Shown one piece after another: positions 11,250-23,834 of a DNA stretch of 64,000 bases; position 1 is the first letter of the stretch, and every line of letters begins with the position of its first letter. The stretch is from Hygrocybe punicea. Taxonomy: Eukaryota; Basidiomycota; Agaricomycetes; Agaricales; Hygrophoraceae. Under the pieces are notes generated by a model. That model made no database searches. It saw nothing but the letters and a program-made list of their open reading frames with translations, and was not told where the DNA came from. The stretch lies in contig OY744461.1 of the NCBI GenBank assembly GCA_963556145.1, positions 2,666,001-2,730,000 on the forward strand. Direction: 5' to 3'. The position numbers and the translations under genes are program-made.

Positions 11250-12397
11250 GCTTGGGGATGGAGGGCAGGGGCTGGGCATCAGGGAGGGGCAGGGACTCGT
11301 CGTCCTCGTTCCCCTTTCTGATGGCGCCGTCTACCCCAGGTCTCATCCTCACCCGTCGCTGCCGTCACCGCCATCGCGGGCTTATCTGTGGTTGCAGAAG
11401 GTTAGTGGAGAGCGAGGGGTTAGGGAACTTACTTGTGCAGGTGGGTGCACCACCTTCCCAGCCTCGCGCTACACCGTCCCCGACCTCATACACATCCCCA
11501 TCCCCGTCATTGTCGTCGTTGTCATTGTCATTGTCGTATGCGTCGTATGCCTAGTGGATGGAGCGGTCAGCGTGCAAGGAGAAGATGAGCTCACCGCGGA
11601 GGTAGTGGTGAGCAGGATGGGCTGTTTGGGTGGGGCCCGTGGGGGAATTAGGGGTTGAAGCCGGAGCCGGGTGGAGGTTGGAGGTTGTGTGCTTGTTGCA
11701 GATATGCTGGTGGGCGTGGTTGGGTCATGGTGGGGGGTCTTTGCGCCACGGGCGGCCGGGGGAAGAAGGCGAACAGCTAATGGACGATGTGACACAGCGG
11801 GACATGTTGGCTGGGGCCGCGGATGACTCGATAACGATATGGGTTGGACGTGATAAATTCCCAACTTGAGCAAGCTCGGCATCTGAGGGGGAGTTAATTG
11901 ACAAGAAGCATGTACAATCCCTCGGAGCTGAACGCACAAAACGCACAAGTTCTTGCTTTGCCTTGCACCAAACAGAAGAATGCCTTCTGCAGGTATATAA
12001 CATCCTCTGGTGCTTGATTTCTGATTGCAAACCCCATGGCAGCGCGTTCAAGTGAGGGTAATAATGTTTCCCTACCTGGCTTCGTTTTCTCTCGCTTACT
12101 TGAAATATTTGAGCCAAACCACAGACTCCGTGCAGTAGTGACTTTGGGGGCAGGCAAGTGTTCGAACCTATCTCTGCACAAAGGTACGTATTTTGGATTT
12201 TGGACATAATCAACTCACTCATAACCATCAGCTCAACTACGCTAATCTTCGGTTCATTCCACAATCATCATATCGAGTCAATTTGGGCTGAAACTATGGA
12301 AAACATCGCTAAGAGTTTACAAGAAAGTGATGCTGATGGGAACGGCATGGGAGACAGAGAAGAGATCAAGAAATAGTACCAGAGTTTACTGTCAGTG
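11250..12397. other. Low-coding stretch; possible integrase relic near 12260-12330
   Basis: GC-rich simple sequence fills 11250-11760. On the plus strand, 12262-12300 translates as FHNHHIESIW, which resembles the third catalytic block of the integrase-core genes here (VHNTRIERLW). It could be a very decayed relative. A minus-strand open frame at 11894-12181 is unassigned. Confidence 0.25.
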
Positions 12398-12403
12398 GTT
12401 TGC

Positions 12404-13049
12404 TATGACGTTCCACGTGCACTTTTATTATTTGCGCGATAGAGGCTGCGCGATCGCGCGAATTGGAACCGCGCGGTTTCACAAGGTACACAGACTTTGT
12501 TTTTTTGGCATTGCTGTGCGTCTGTGGGGCCATTTGGGGAGAATAATACATTTAATTTATTTCTACCTGTATACTTAGAGTGTTTTAGTCAACTATTAGC
12601 TATATTCCAGCAAGCTTTGTGCAATATGAAGCAGACTCTAACTCCGAGCAAGAAATCAACAAGCTGCCTGTTTTGGTTGCAACAATCATGTGATATCAAA
12701 TTTGATATGAGTTGTCATCGTGATGGCCTGGCCAATGATCGGATCGTGCAATCAAATCTCTACATCACGAAGCTTGCCCAAAATAGGAAATCCAAAATTA
12801 GCGGTCATGCTCACCGAGGCTGCTTTGTGCCCACAAAGCTTGCTGAAATATAGCTAATAGTTGACTAAAACACTCTAAGTATACAGGTAGAAATAAATTA
12901 AATGTACTATTCACCCCAAATGGCCCCACAGACACACAGCAATGCCAAGAAAACAAAGTCCGTGTACTTTGTGAAACCGCGCAGTTCCAATTCGCGCGAT
13001 CGCGCAGCCTCTATCGCGCAAATAATAAAAGTGCACGTGGAGCGTCATA
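12404..13049. mobile_element. Palindromic MITE (646 bp) with 6-bp TSD
   Basis: Arms of about 230 bp (12404-12630 and 12830-13049) are near-perfect reverse complements, including CGCGCGATCGCGCG-like and TGCACTTTTATTATTTG-like segments. The ends read TATGACG and CGTCATA. The flanking sequence GTTTGC is repeated at 12398-12403 and 13050-13055, giving a 6-bp TSD. The central 200 bp is unique. The TSD length does not fit hAT; the superfamily is not assigned. Confidence 0.85.
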
Positions 13050-13837
13050 GTTTGCCAATCGGATCGCTTGTAAGGGTCAAAAGTCGGATGGTCTGTAAAG
13101 CGCTGGCAAGCGGTGAATCGCCTGGGGAAAACACGCTGGTGTTAGCAGGAATACCAGCTTCAAGTTGAGGCTACACATACAATTCTACACGGTATCTGCG
13201 CAGTTCGTGCCAGTAATACTCCCGTTGTTTTTGGACAGCCAATTTCATTGGCCAAACATTTCTTGACACATTTGCAGTCCAGTAATCCACCGAAGACGAT
13301 AGCCCTCCATTGTACGCAAGCGAAGTGTTGAGTTGAGAATCAAGACGGTCTAACTGATCAGGTGACAACAGGCAGTTGGGTTCGAGCACCTCGACATTGG
13401 ACAGGCGTTCAGGTTTGTGTGTGATGAATGGATTGTCAGCAAAGTGTTCATTGGGATTTGCTATATCATGGTGGATGCGGACCTGTTCATCGTCTAATGC
13501 CTCCCAATCAATGCCATATCCCGCCACTTCAGCTTCGACAATGTCCTCTAGCTCAGGTTCCTGGATTCCAGCTAGTCCCCTAGGTCCATTCTGGATCATG
13601 CCGAATAGGAACATGTCCCAGGGGCTTCGTTGCCTCTCTCCACGAATACTGAGACTGTGGGTGTTCCATGCTTCCGCCCATTCCAGTGCATCTTGATTAA
13701 TTGCTGACAGGAAGCAGTGATGAAGCAGCCAGATATGTGCATTGGAGTCAGTGTTTAGTCCGTCGTAGAGCTCGAGATCTTGAAAGAACGATTTCCATTT
13801 CTTCCCAAATCCAGATGTCACATCAACCCAAAGACGC

Positions 13838-16800
13838 TAGGGTATAACACGGGTAACCCCCGGGTCACTTTTTAGAACACCGGACCCGAACCCTTTGAAA
13901 CCGCACCCGGAACGGGTCTCAACCCGAACCTTACCCGTTTAGCATGGGTTCTCAAGGTAACCGGTTCCAATTCGGTAACCGCATCAAACTCGGTAACTGC
14001 AGACATTACCGCGGGTTTTCATTGCAAGACGGGGGGCGGGACAATATATCTATGCTACGGGGGGGGGTTCTTCGGTCTCTTCAACATCAGACTCAGCCCG
14101 TTTCCTCTTCTTCTCCCTGACTGCTGCCAGTAGATCCGCCATCTCCACAAGGCCTTTGCGGCACCAGTCGCCGAGGCAGAGGTTAGCACGAATGGATGCA
14201 GGGGTGAGTCGGTTTCGCGTGAAATTGAGAAGACCACGACCCTGTGAAAAAACTCGCTCAACCGCCGTTGATGTGGCAGGGGCGCTGAGATAGTCGAGAG
14301 CCATCCTAGATAAGTTAGGGTAAATGAAACGATTGTCATACCACCATGCAAGTGGGTCTTTGACATTCTCAACCGGATGACGCAAGTATTCCTCATACTC
14401 ATCCCGAGCCCTTGCGACATTCTTAACAGAGATATTGCTGAAATCGTTATCACCGCCAGAGCCCTGACATCGTCACACATTAGCCTTGACCGATAAAATG
14501 GTGACAAACATACATCACCGGTCTCGGATGCCGAGTTGGGATCACCAACGTTCTTCAAATAATTGCGGTTGAACTCGTCTCGAACTAAGTTTTTGGCAGT
14601 CTCGATCCACTCCTCCTCCCACTCTTGCTGACGGAAATACTCGAGCTTTAGACCAGGATGAAGCACTGAGAAGGAAATTGTAGTCAGCAGTAAAGAAACA
14701 GGCCAAACACTCACCCATAGAGATCCTGTAGACGCTGGAAAGATCTGTGAGAGAGTAGTACCGATTGATCTTCTTGCGAGCCAACTTCATGGCAGTGAGG
14801 ATTGCCGGATGGTATGTTTTCCCCGTGTGTGCATTGAGATTACTTTCGAGCTTGTCTATGGCCGGAATCACAGCAGCAACGCTAGCTACATCACTTGAGA
14901 AGAATATTGTCGCCTTTTTGTAAAGCTGTATACCATTAGAGTACATCGCTACATAGATAAGATAAATGCCTCACCTCGAGGACGGCCACGAGATCCTGAA
15001 TGATTGCCCAATCATCATCCACAAGCTCATATTTGCGCAGCTTAAGTGCCTTGTCGGCAGTGATAGCGTCAATGGCAATGCAATACCTCAGGGCAAAGCA
15101 CATCATATCATATGTCGAGTTCCAGTGTGTGACGACATCACGTGGAATGAGATTGGGTTTGAGCCCTTTGGCGGTGCAGATGGATCGCCAGGCCGGAAGA
15201 GCGATGGTAGTTGAATGAATGATAGCGAAGGACAGGTTCCGGATCTGCTGGGCGTTAGTGATGTCCTTGTTGGAAATGCAGGTAACATACCTTGGTAACG
15301 GTTTCACGGACTGCAGCCGTGTCCTCCAACAACTGTTCACGCTCGCGCTCAGTCAATTCCTGCAACTCATCCACCCCATCATCGTCTTCGTCTTCGCGGA
15401 TTTCATCAGATTCTCCTTCCTCGTCCTCATTCACGGCTGCATAGACATCAAGAACATCAACATCTTCACCCTCCTCATCAGAAGCCAGAGGCGATGCGGC
15501 ACCCAGGCCCGCATTGAAAGGTTTGATGAGTGTTTTGGCCGAAAGTTGCACTGTATGGTTAAAACAGCGAACTCGATTGTACTCCTCGAAAGAGTTGGCT
15601 TTGGCAGCAAGACAGGTGGTCTGCTTGTTGTTGCAGGAGGCATTGTCCCGTTGAATGTCAGGATCTAGCAATGATAAATCAGCGGGTTAGCAGAAAGTTC
15701 ATCTATTGCTCGTACTTTGTTCTCCAACCCAAAACGAACCAACATATTGTGGAATTCCCGTGCCAATGTCGCTCCAGTGTGAGACTCAGGCACCTCGACG
15801 GTGTCCAACAGAAATCCGAGCATGTGGCCTTGATGCTCAAGGTGGACGGTCCACGCAACGAAAGCACGGTGATTCGGTGACGTCCAGGCATCGGTGGCAA
15901 AATGCAAGCGTCCAGGGTGGTCCTGTTTGAGAAATTCGTGAGCTGCAATATGTCTGAACGGATGTTTTACCTGTAGTAATTTGGCAACGCGATCTTTGCA
16001 CCTCTCGAAAGCAGCCTTGACATCGCGTGCGACAGTGATCGGTGAGGGAAGCTCGAGCTTGGGTCGACCAGCCGTAAGGAGTTCCTGGAGTTCAGGGTCG
16101 TTCACAATGTTTGCAGGACGCCTGCTCTCCGTGACCCACTTGACGAGATGAGCACTAAAGAGGAAATTGTTAGATACCCATATGCCACAAATATAACGTA
16201 CCGTGCTTCAGCATTCGTGTGAGAGCGATGAGAGACGTTCACAGGCTTCTGGCCTTGTCTGGCAAACGAGGCGAAGATGGAACCGTTCGAGGACGTTTCC
16301 TTTGCACCCAGAGTGGAAACATTCTGGACAGCCTCTAGACCCCAGCACCTTTCGGCGTGATGTCTGAGGTTTCCGGTGGAGGACTTGTCCTTCTTGTCCT
16401 GATAACGCCATACGCCTCCACCACCTTTACAGACCCGGGCTGCGCAGCGGAACCAATGGTAGAGACGTTTCTGGTCGTCATATTTGATGGTGACATCGGT
16501 TTTGAAGAATTGATAGATTGGCGAGCGCCATGTTAGTTTTGCTTTAGCTGAATCCGAAGCTCGTAAGACTCTAATCAGCAGAAGGTGAGCACTTACCGAG
16601 TTCTTCTTCCGGGCTATCGGGCTTCTCACTGTCAGACTTCTCAGTATCGGAATCGACCTTGATCGGATCATCGGGAGGCTGGGATGTGGTAGACAAGATC
16701 GAGTGAGTTGAGGGAGTCCTGTGAAGCGAAGTAGTAGTAACGCTCTTTTGAGCGCGTTTAGCAGACGTGGATTCGGAAGGGGTCTTTTTGGCGGTGGGCA

Positions 16801-17196
16801 TGGTGGGTAAGAGATATGGGAGAGAGAAAAAGGAGGAGACTTTATACGCACAGAGATTGGACTGATCCGCAGATCAAAAAAAATACTGCCCGATGGATCC
16901 ATGAGTGTGTTGCAATGACTAACAACATCGAAGCGAATACTGAATGGGATTTGCAGACGGGATTTCGAGATGTGGGAGGGCAGCATGGTCGACGATGCTG
17001 AATGAATTGGACCCATCAACGGAGAGCAATGAAACACGGGGAATTGTCGAAGTCAGGCGTGGGAACCCGTGAAACCCAGAGAACCGCGATTTCGGGTACG
17101 GTATTGCCTGGGGTGCTGAATCGGCAACCCATACCCGGAACCGCGGCACCCATTATAGGGAACCCTCGGGTAAACCCGAACCCATGTTATACCCTA
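13838..17196 (-). mobile_element. Autonomous-looking hAT transposon (3.36 kb)
   Basis: The TIRs are TAGGGTATAAC and GTTATACCCTA. The 8-bp TSD AAAGACGC is perfect at 13830-13837 and 17197-17204. Subterminal regions carry repeated GGGTAACCC- and ACCCGAACCC-like motifs. The interior encodes a hAT transposase on the minus strand. The element interrupts the integrase-core gene at its third catalytic motif. Confidence 0.95.
14050..16801 (-). CDS. hAT family transposase with BED-type zinc finger
   Basis: The start is taken as the ATG at 16801 (MPTAKKTPSES), giving a Ser/Thr-rich N-terminal segment. A BED-like zinc finger follows (WFRCAARVCKGGGGVWRY, then GNLRHHAERCW). The core keeps hAT hallmarks: DNASCNNKQ, RVRCFNHTVQLSAKTL, an Asp/Glu-rich insertion, THWNSTYDMMCFALRYC, and the C-terminal dimerisation block YPNLSRMALDYLSAPATSTAVERVFSQ (here in two pieces of one exon). 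Several introns of 50-60 bp break the frame (for example near 16590, 15660 and 15290). I found no clear stop or frameshift that splicing could not explain, so it may be functional. It would cut and reinsert DNA between the 11-bp TIRs. Confidence 0.88.
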
Positions 17197-18396
17197 AAAG
17201 ACGCTCTATGCGTATGTTGTGGACACTCCTAGATTGGATAGCGATTACTATTAATCCAGAGATGCATTATATATGCCCACCTTCCCCAGATATATGACCC
17301 CCTTGCAACACCTCGAGTACTCTCCATGAACGCTGCAACGAGCAGGTTTTCTGTCCCATGGTCACCACGGACTCGACTTGGTAGGCCATGCTCTTCAACA
17401 ACCTCCATGAACAGATCTAAAACTGTCCGAGCACGATTATTGTCGCTAGCACGAATCCCAGTCACAAGCCTGGAGAATCCATCTATAAAAGCATGTATGA
17501 CGATCTTCCATCGTATTAAACCTTACATACAAGTCAGCTCAAATCGGAATTGAATAAAAATAAAACCTGCCATGCTGTCCATCATGGTGAGCCAGGGAAT
17601 TAGGTCCAGCAACTGAGTATACTCTCCATTCAATTCGACGTGACCCAAAAGTAGCAACAGGAGGGCCATGGACACGAATGTATGAAGCACGCAGGTGGTC
17701 TCGTGGAATTCGATGTCCCATGTGTTGAAGATGTCCATTGATCATCCTCCGACCAAAGGAAGGGAAAGTTTCGAGGATATGGCGCATGATGGTATCAAGG
17801 TCATTATCAGAGAGATCAGACATTGGTGCTGTTGATGAAGAATAGACACGAAAGGTGGAACCATCTTCTGCTTCATAATCTATGTACACAGGAGGACCAG
17901 GATCTACAATGCCATACTCCAGGGCACGACGGCGTATGGTACGAGCTGAAATATTGAAGACAGGTGCAAGATGGGTGGTACCACGCAGTTCCAGTGCTGC
18001 CGCAAGAAGATCACGATTAATCTCCACCCGAGGGCGACCAGGTTGGCCAGAATGGATCAGACGAGTTGTTTCGATCCTGCCAGGATCAGGTGGATCGGCC
18101 AAAATATAACTAGCTGCATCGAGATGAGCTATCATAGATTGGAGATTTCCTTCAATTGTAATGATTTCCTCCAGCGAAATTATGCAAGCATGCTTTACAA
18201 TGTTGAAATCCATAAGTTTTCCATCAAAATCACTGCAAGAACGTACCTGTTGCACCACTACCATCAACCGAAGGCATTCATTGCGGTGAGCCTGTAGCCG
18301 AGTGATGTCGCCAACCTGGGTCTTTAGTGCCTGACTCACTCGGTGACCTATCTCTGTAACAGCAGTACGGATTGTGTATAGAGGCAGTAAGTCCAT

Positions 18397-18478
18397 GAGG
18401 ATAGGTAGGTGGCACAACAGTGACGCTTCCTGTCTAGTCACTGTGACTGTCACGCATTGTCATTTTCCATCGGCACCC
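18397..18478. promoter_or_regulatory. 82-bp divergent promoter between integrase-core and HECT-like genes
   Basis: Only 82 bp separate the two proposed start codons. The stretch contains the imperfect palindrome GTCACTGTGACTGTCAC. A shared promoter is inferred from the spacing alone. Confidence 0.4.
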
Positions 18479-21400
18479 ATGGCCCTTCCTCCACGTCGAA
18501 ACTGCCTACAATGCTCAGGGATTTGTGCTGAATTTGTGCCCGTCGATGCAACTGTATGCTTTTGATATCATTTTCAATCATTGCGCTTACCATGTCAACC
18601 AGGATGTTCGTCAAGAAAGTGAATGTTATTGCGGGCATTATTACAATTTACACACCCACCCTGTGGAGCCTGAGTTGCCTGCCAAGGGAGGATGTCGGCA
18701 AACATCCTGTTCTGCTTTTCACGCGGTGAGATTCCTCACACTCGTTTCTGATGCATCCGCTGAAAAATTATACAGACTAGTCAACCAACCCTTCCTCGTA
18801 CTCCACGTGTATGTGGTCAGCTGTGGTTGACACATGAAACATAACTACCTTCAGGTCATTCACAACTCATGCACTCATGACTGATCTCGTGTGATAATCA
18901 GGTTGACATCAAATTTGCTGCCGGCCAGCTCACACCCAAGCAACTTTGCACCAATTCCTCCACCGCCTCCATTTGCAACAATGTCTACTCCTGTAGCTCA
19001 GTGGACACCTTCACAGCCTCCACTCTCTGGTTCTGTCAATGACCGGAGAGTTGCAGCTTACCAGTCGCATCGCCAGCAAGTTCCAACTCGAGCTCTACCA
19101 GATTTCAGTTCTCGCCCCTCAAATTCAACACGTATTACTCAGCGCCGACCTCGTCATGCATTTCCTGCTACTGTTGCATCAAATTCCACAGCCTCAAGTT
19201 CGTCTGTTCAAATAGTTTATTTCGATGTTTTATTGTATCCGTATCCTGTGAGTCAGCCGTATACCAACTATATTAGATTCAGAACATATAACATTAGCAT
19301 GTTCAGCTTGCTAATGGCGTAGCATTCCATCCCGAAGACTGTCCACCAACGTCCCATATTTTCAATGCAACAACGAAGTTAACTCTGCAAATCCAGCACT
19401 TTCAAGCATGTAATCTCTTTTTTAATATTCAGTATAGCGGTTCACCTGACGATAACATCACTGCTCACCTGAATCGTGAAATTATTTCCCATTGTTCCGA
19501 CAATCACATTGCGCTTCCTCCGTATCCTGCTGTCCTTGCTGCAACAAATGGTTTGGTAGACAACCTGGTAGATCAAGAGAACTTCCAGAGGCTGACCTGG
19601 AGTCTGGCTTCGGTTGGATACAGCATCAACCCGCGAGGGTTGGGACCATATCAGAAACTCAGTCCAGCCAGTTTGCATTACAACGAAATGACGCTCGGTT
19701 ATCTTTCTTCAAATTCATTTCAGAAAGTCAAGAACCCACTGCAGGATAGGCCACTGCTTATAATTTGTGTGCCAGTTTCATCGGATTGTCATTTCCTTAT
19801 AAACATTGCATTTGCATAGATCCGGCCTTTGGGATAGTTCAAGGTCCCATTGAACCGTTGCTCACACAACCACATCCTTGCTTTGCCTCACGAGCAGTAC
19901 ATGGATTCCTGACAAATTCCATTAATGAATTAACTGAAAGCGAACCACCCTCCTGCTTCGAGTCCTGTCCTAGCGCTTCATCCAACACAAATGGCTCGAT
20001 GGGTGAACCTGTGCATCCTCCTCTCCTGGGGTCATCGTTTGTGCTGCATACCAATGCTTCTACTACCCCAATATTTTCCACTGCTGTTTCTGCTGACGCA
20101 CCATTGTTGGCTTCTGTTTTGTCGTCTGCTGTACGGATATCTCCTGCTTCCTCTGCCAGTACTCTCGCTTCCGGTTCCACATCAGCATCGTCATCCAGTT
20201 TAAATACGCCAGCTTCATTTGTTGGTACTCTGGCTTCTGATTCTGAACAGAACTCACCAGGATTTCACATTTCTCCCCGCTTCCTAAACCAAGAAGTTCT
20301 GTTCTTCCCTGACACGCCTTCTCCACCACCGGATGTGCCTTTATCTCCTGTGTCAGGCCACCTTGATCTGCAGTCCCTTCCAGATGCCTGGCACCCCTCG
20401 TTTTCATCCTGGCAGACTGATCTCGAATGCCGTATTGATCTGTTGGATGAAATGGACCATCAGTTTTTCTTGAAGGCTCATGATATTGACTCGGCAGCAC
20501 AGGGCCTTCTCGAATTAGTTGTTGCACTGTATTCTGGTCATCAGAACCTGACCCGTGAGCGTCGGGTTGAATTGGGGGTCAAGACTATGAACAATTCTTC
20601 CATCACTTCTATGTTTTTCAAAAGCAATGTCACCTTCCACGTGTGAGTTTTTTGATCCTGAGTTTGCAATTCTGCGCATTCTCACTGTTTTCAGGGGTGA
20701 AGGAACTGGTGATGGAGTAGTTCGATCTGTGCTCGAGGCAGCAATTCAGAAGATGACCATGGACGCCAGGTTTTGGCGCTGTACACTGGATGAGGGGTAC
20801 TACACGTTGGCACCAAGATTGGACTCTACCCCACAGCGCCGAATCCAGATCAAGTCTTTCGCAACCCTCATTATGATAGCTATTTTCCATGGCATAAGCC
20901 CCGATCCAATTTCGCCATTTCTTCTTTCCAGCATCCTTCAGGGTAATCACGTACTACAAGATCAGCAATTCATCGCAGCCGTGGCTCCTTTAACTGCAAG
21001 AATGTTTTCAGATTGGCCCACCGACAACTCACCTGTACCGGCCACAAGCACAAACCTGTCTTTGTTGGCAAACCTGAACATTGAGGTATTTGTTGAGAAC
21101 GATGTGCTTTGTTTGAAACTTCTGACACCAGTATTGCTAGTACCAGGATGTCTCCGACTTTGAGGCCTCTCAGTTGCAGGCTCTCCGGTCACTTGTTTTC
21201 CATGATACTCTTGTTGGGAAACTGGAGGCTACTGAAGTTGCGGCATTCAATGAAGGACTGTTCATCAAGATATCTGACAGTATTCCTGATGCATCCGCAG
21301 TACGTTCTATATCTTAACATTTTGATAATCGTCTGACGTGCATCATTCAGGCATTTAGAATGTCATCCGGAAGATTTCTGATGAAACAACTGTATTGTCG

Positions 21401-22104
21401 TCGTATCACGGAACCCAATCAAGTCCTGGAGCGGGTCATTTTCCCTCATATAGCTGACAATGCGTTTCTTCCCATTTTACATGCCGGCACACCAGAACTT
21501 GAAGAAAATGTACCTTATGATGGTCTTCGTCTACGCCTTTTGGCCGAGCGGTTCAAGAAACATTTCCAGCGCTATCTACATGGTTGTGGCCATCTTGACC
21601 TACCAGTCTATAACAGTCTGATCAACCAAGAACTACGAGGAGAGGCTAAGAAGGATCCTGGATTCCAGGCTCGTCAGTTTGCATCGCTCATGAGTGGATC
21701 CATTTTTCTGGCTTTACCTGCACGCGATATGGAGGTGTGTTGGTTATGGTGAATCATTGATGATTTCTATGACTCTTTATCTTCAGATCCGGTTTGTCAG
21801 GCGGTTTGCAAACAACCACACGAGGCCTGCTGATGCTCCAGCAGACTGGAAGGCAAGCAAGCCTTGTTACGTTTGTGACAACGCTGACAGCCAGTGATAA
21901 CAGATCCCAGCGCAACCATTATGGTTCCATAGCTGCTTCTATTATGCGGATCTCCCAGTCACGCTTGGTCTGGTGGACATCCTCAATGCTCCTGTGCCTG
22001 ACGAACCAACTGCCGTTTCTGATTTCGACAGTTGGATTCATCAAGGCATATTCCCCATTGCACAGATCCTCGAGAGCGGTTCAGAGACTTTCAACAAAGT
22101 GTAG
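18479..22104 (+). CDS. HECT-like E3 ubiquitin ligase with cysteine-rich N-terminus
   Basis: The start is the ATG at 18479 (MALPPRRNCLQCSG). After an intron the second exon gives DVRQESECYCGHYYNLH and GGCRQTSC, forming a Cys/His cluster that may bind metal. A Ser/Pro-rich middle follows (19990-20350). From about 20690 the protein resembles a HECT domain: FRGEGTGDGVVRSVLEAAI matches the N-lobe pattern of an acidic Gly-rich turn followed by a helix. Near the C-terminus LWFHSCFYYADLPV matches the HECT catalytic block, with the Cys of SCF as the candidate thioester residue. Known HECT enzymes take ubiquitin from an E2 onto this Cys. At least six introns are needed. The gene starts 82 bp from the integrase-core gene on the other strand, which suggests a shared bidirectional promoter. 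The HECT assignment is by eye and moderately secure. Confidence 0.6.
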
Positions 22105-23430
22105 ATGCCAATATTGTATTTCGTCAGTTAACTCTGATTTTACTAGATTTCTTTTACTGACTGGTTCTATGGTGCTAGTAAACCTGCCGAGCACATTCAC
22201 ACACCCGTAATGCATCATGTACCAATCATCAGCAAACCCTACAGAACTGTGTAGCGCTGCATCCACATCCGAGTCCTACACCCTTCAAAACACTGTATCC
22301 GACATTCTCTGACTGCGTTCGACCACCATACCCCCACCAATCACATACCATGTCCTTCACACTCACTGCATCACAACTACTGTTTCTATAGCGTTCACTC
22401 GTACATGCACCTCCTTCACAGAACCCGTATCACTGATCATTGACCTGTATGTATGTACAACAACCTAGACTTGTAAACATGCGGGCGGCAAGTAAGTTTT
22501 CACTATGAAACGCCAACGAGGTGCTTCAAAAACGAGTGAAAGGGTCTTAATATCCTTGTTCACTTCCCGCTCAATTTGCGTTGGCTCCAATTTGATGGAT
22601 GATTTCACAATAGTCATTGTAAACGGCCAGCGTCTGGTACACAACGGTTGTATTGGGTCCCACCTATTCTACTCACTCCTCCTTGTTGTCTTGCACCTCC
22701 AGGTCCTCCACTTGCTCTCATTCCCACACAGGTAAGCACCTGCTCGTGTCACCATAGATGAATCAATGAACTCAACGAGCCACTCGCCGAGCTGGTTGTG
22801 GTTGTAGTCTAAAATGACATCAGAAATGAAAGATTCAGCGGCACGAAATTGTTTTTAGACAGGAAAATTGAATCGTACCGTTGTTGTCGACACAGGAGAA
22901 CCAGATTTCAGAGGGTAGGTGATCCCACTCGACGGACAGGTTGAAGAAGTCAGTGAATCTTCAAATGACCGCTGTTAGATTGGGATTTATAGGCAAGTGA
23001 AAACATACCGATCGGAATAAAACTACCTCAACTCTCAGCTTGATAATAGTCTTCCTTGCACAGTGGAGGCTCATCGTCTTCGGTGGATTACTGCATTACA
23101 TGTATGTCAACAGATGTTTGGGCAACAGTGACATGTACCATATATTTCCCATATGGATCGCCTTCGTCGTGAGCGACTCTCCACATCGCCCTCGTCGTCT
23201 TCGTTGCTGTGCGCTCAGTCCACCACCGTTAGTTCCACTGATTGAGGCCGTTGGTCGAAAATCTCGGGGGCGCTCCTGCTCGGTTTTGAGGGCGTGCAGG
23301 GGGGCGTGCTTGGTGCGAATCGTCGCCGTCGTTGTAGTAGTCCTCGTTCCCGTCGTTGTTGAATGTGAGTGTGGCGGAGGCGAGTTGGGGGGCGCGTTGG
23401 TGGTAGCAAAGGCAAGTGTCAATAACAATA
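22105..23430. other. No recognised gene
   Basis: Short frames at 22505-22735 and 23040-23480 match nothing I know. GT-rich simple sequence occurs near 23310-23360. Confidence 0.4.
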
Positions 23431-23474
23431 TATTCAGAGTATTAATAATAATTAAATATTTATTTGTCTCTGGA

Positions 23475-23660
23475 GTGTGAAATCACGGCTTGGAGTGTAC
23501 GAAGTGGAAAGGGCAAGTGTTCAAAGTGAAAGTGGAGTGTGCAAAGTGAAAGCACAAGCGTACGAAGTAAAGAAGGAAGAGTGCGAAGCAAAACAGAAGT
23601 GTAAGAAGTTAAGGTGAAGTCGTGTGAATTGAATCTGTTGGAGTGCAAATGGAGTTGGTG
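23475..23660 (+). repeat. Degenerate minisatellite, AGTGTGCGAAGT-type unit
   Basis: A unit of about 16-20 bp, approximately AGTGTNCRAAGTNRAAR, repeats at least nine times with variable spacers. It has no flanking gene and no obvious coding frame. Confidence 0.7.
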
Positions 23661-23834
23661 TCGTGCAAAGATAATTGATGGTGTTTAAAGTTTATTCAGC
23701 AATTTCAAGGATAATCATTTTGTCCAACAAGGACCCTCATAAGGACAGGGCCGAATGTTGTACAAACAGTCACGGTTTTCCACTTAAGGTCATCCACGTC
23801 CTGTCACTAAATTCCATGCACAACCTGTTGTACA

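Larger units (their letters stand above)
13171..18396 (-). pseudogene. Integrase-core DDE transposase gene, copy 1, split by a hAT insertion
   Basis: The N-terminal part (18396-17229) and C-terminal part (13837-13171) are halves of one gene, colinear with the uninterrupted copy at 33685-35463. The start is set by alignment of MDLLPLYTIRTAV with the start of copy 2. A helix-turn-helix precedes the catalytic core (NISARTIRRRALEYG). Candidate catalytic residues are the D of HHDGQHG, the D of RGDHGTEN and the E of HNIRIERLW. The last motif spans the hAT insertion site: removing bases 13838-17204 restores VHNIRIERLWVDVTSG in frame. An intron after HHDGQHG seems to use a GC donor. Related DDE proteins occur in animals and fungi; the IS3EU-like label is my recollection, not verified. 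It runs divergently from the HECT-like gene at 18479. Confidence 0.85.

Noticed and set aside
12158..12376. Real gene at the possible integrase relic
   Set aside because: Only about ten residues resemble the integrase motif and the rest does not align; reported only as a low-confidence relic.
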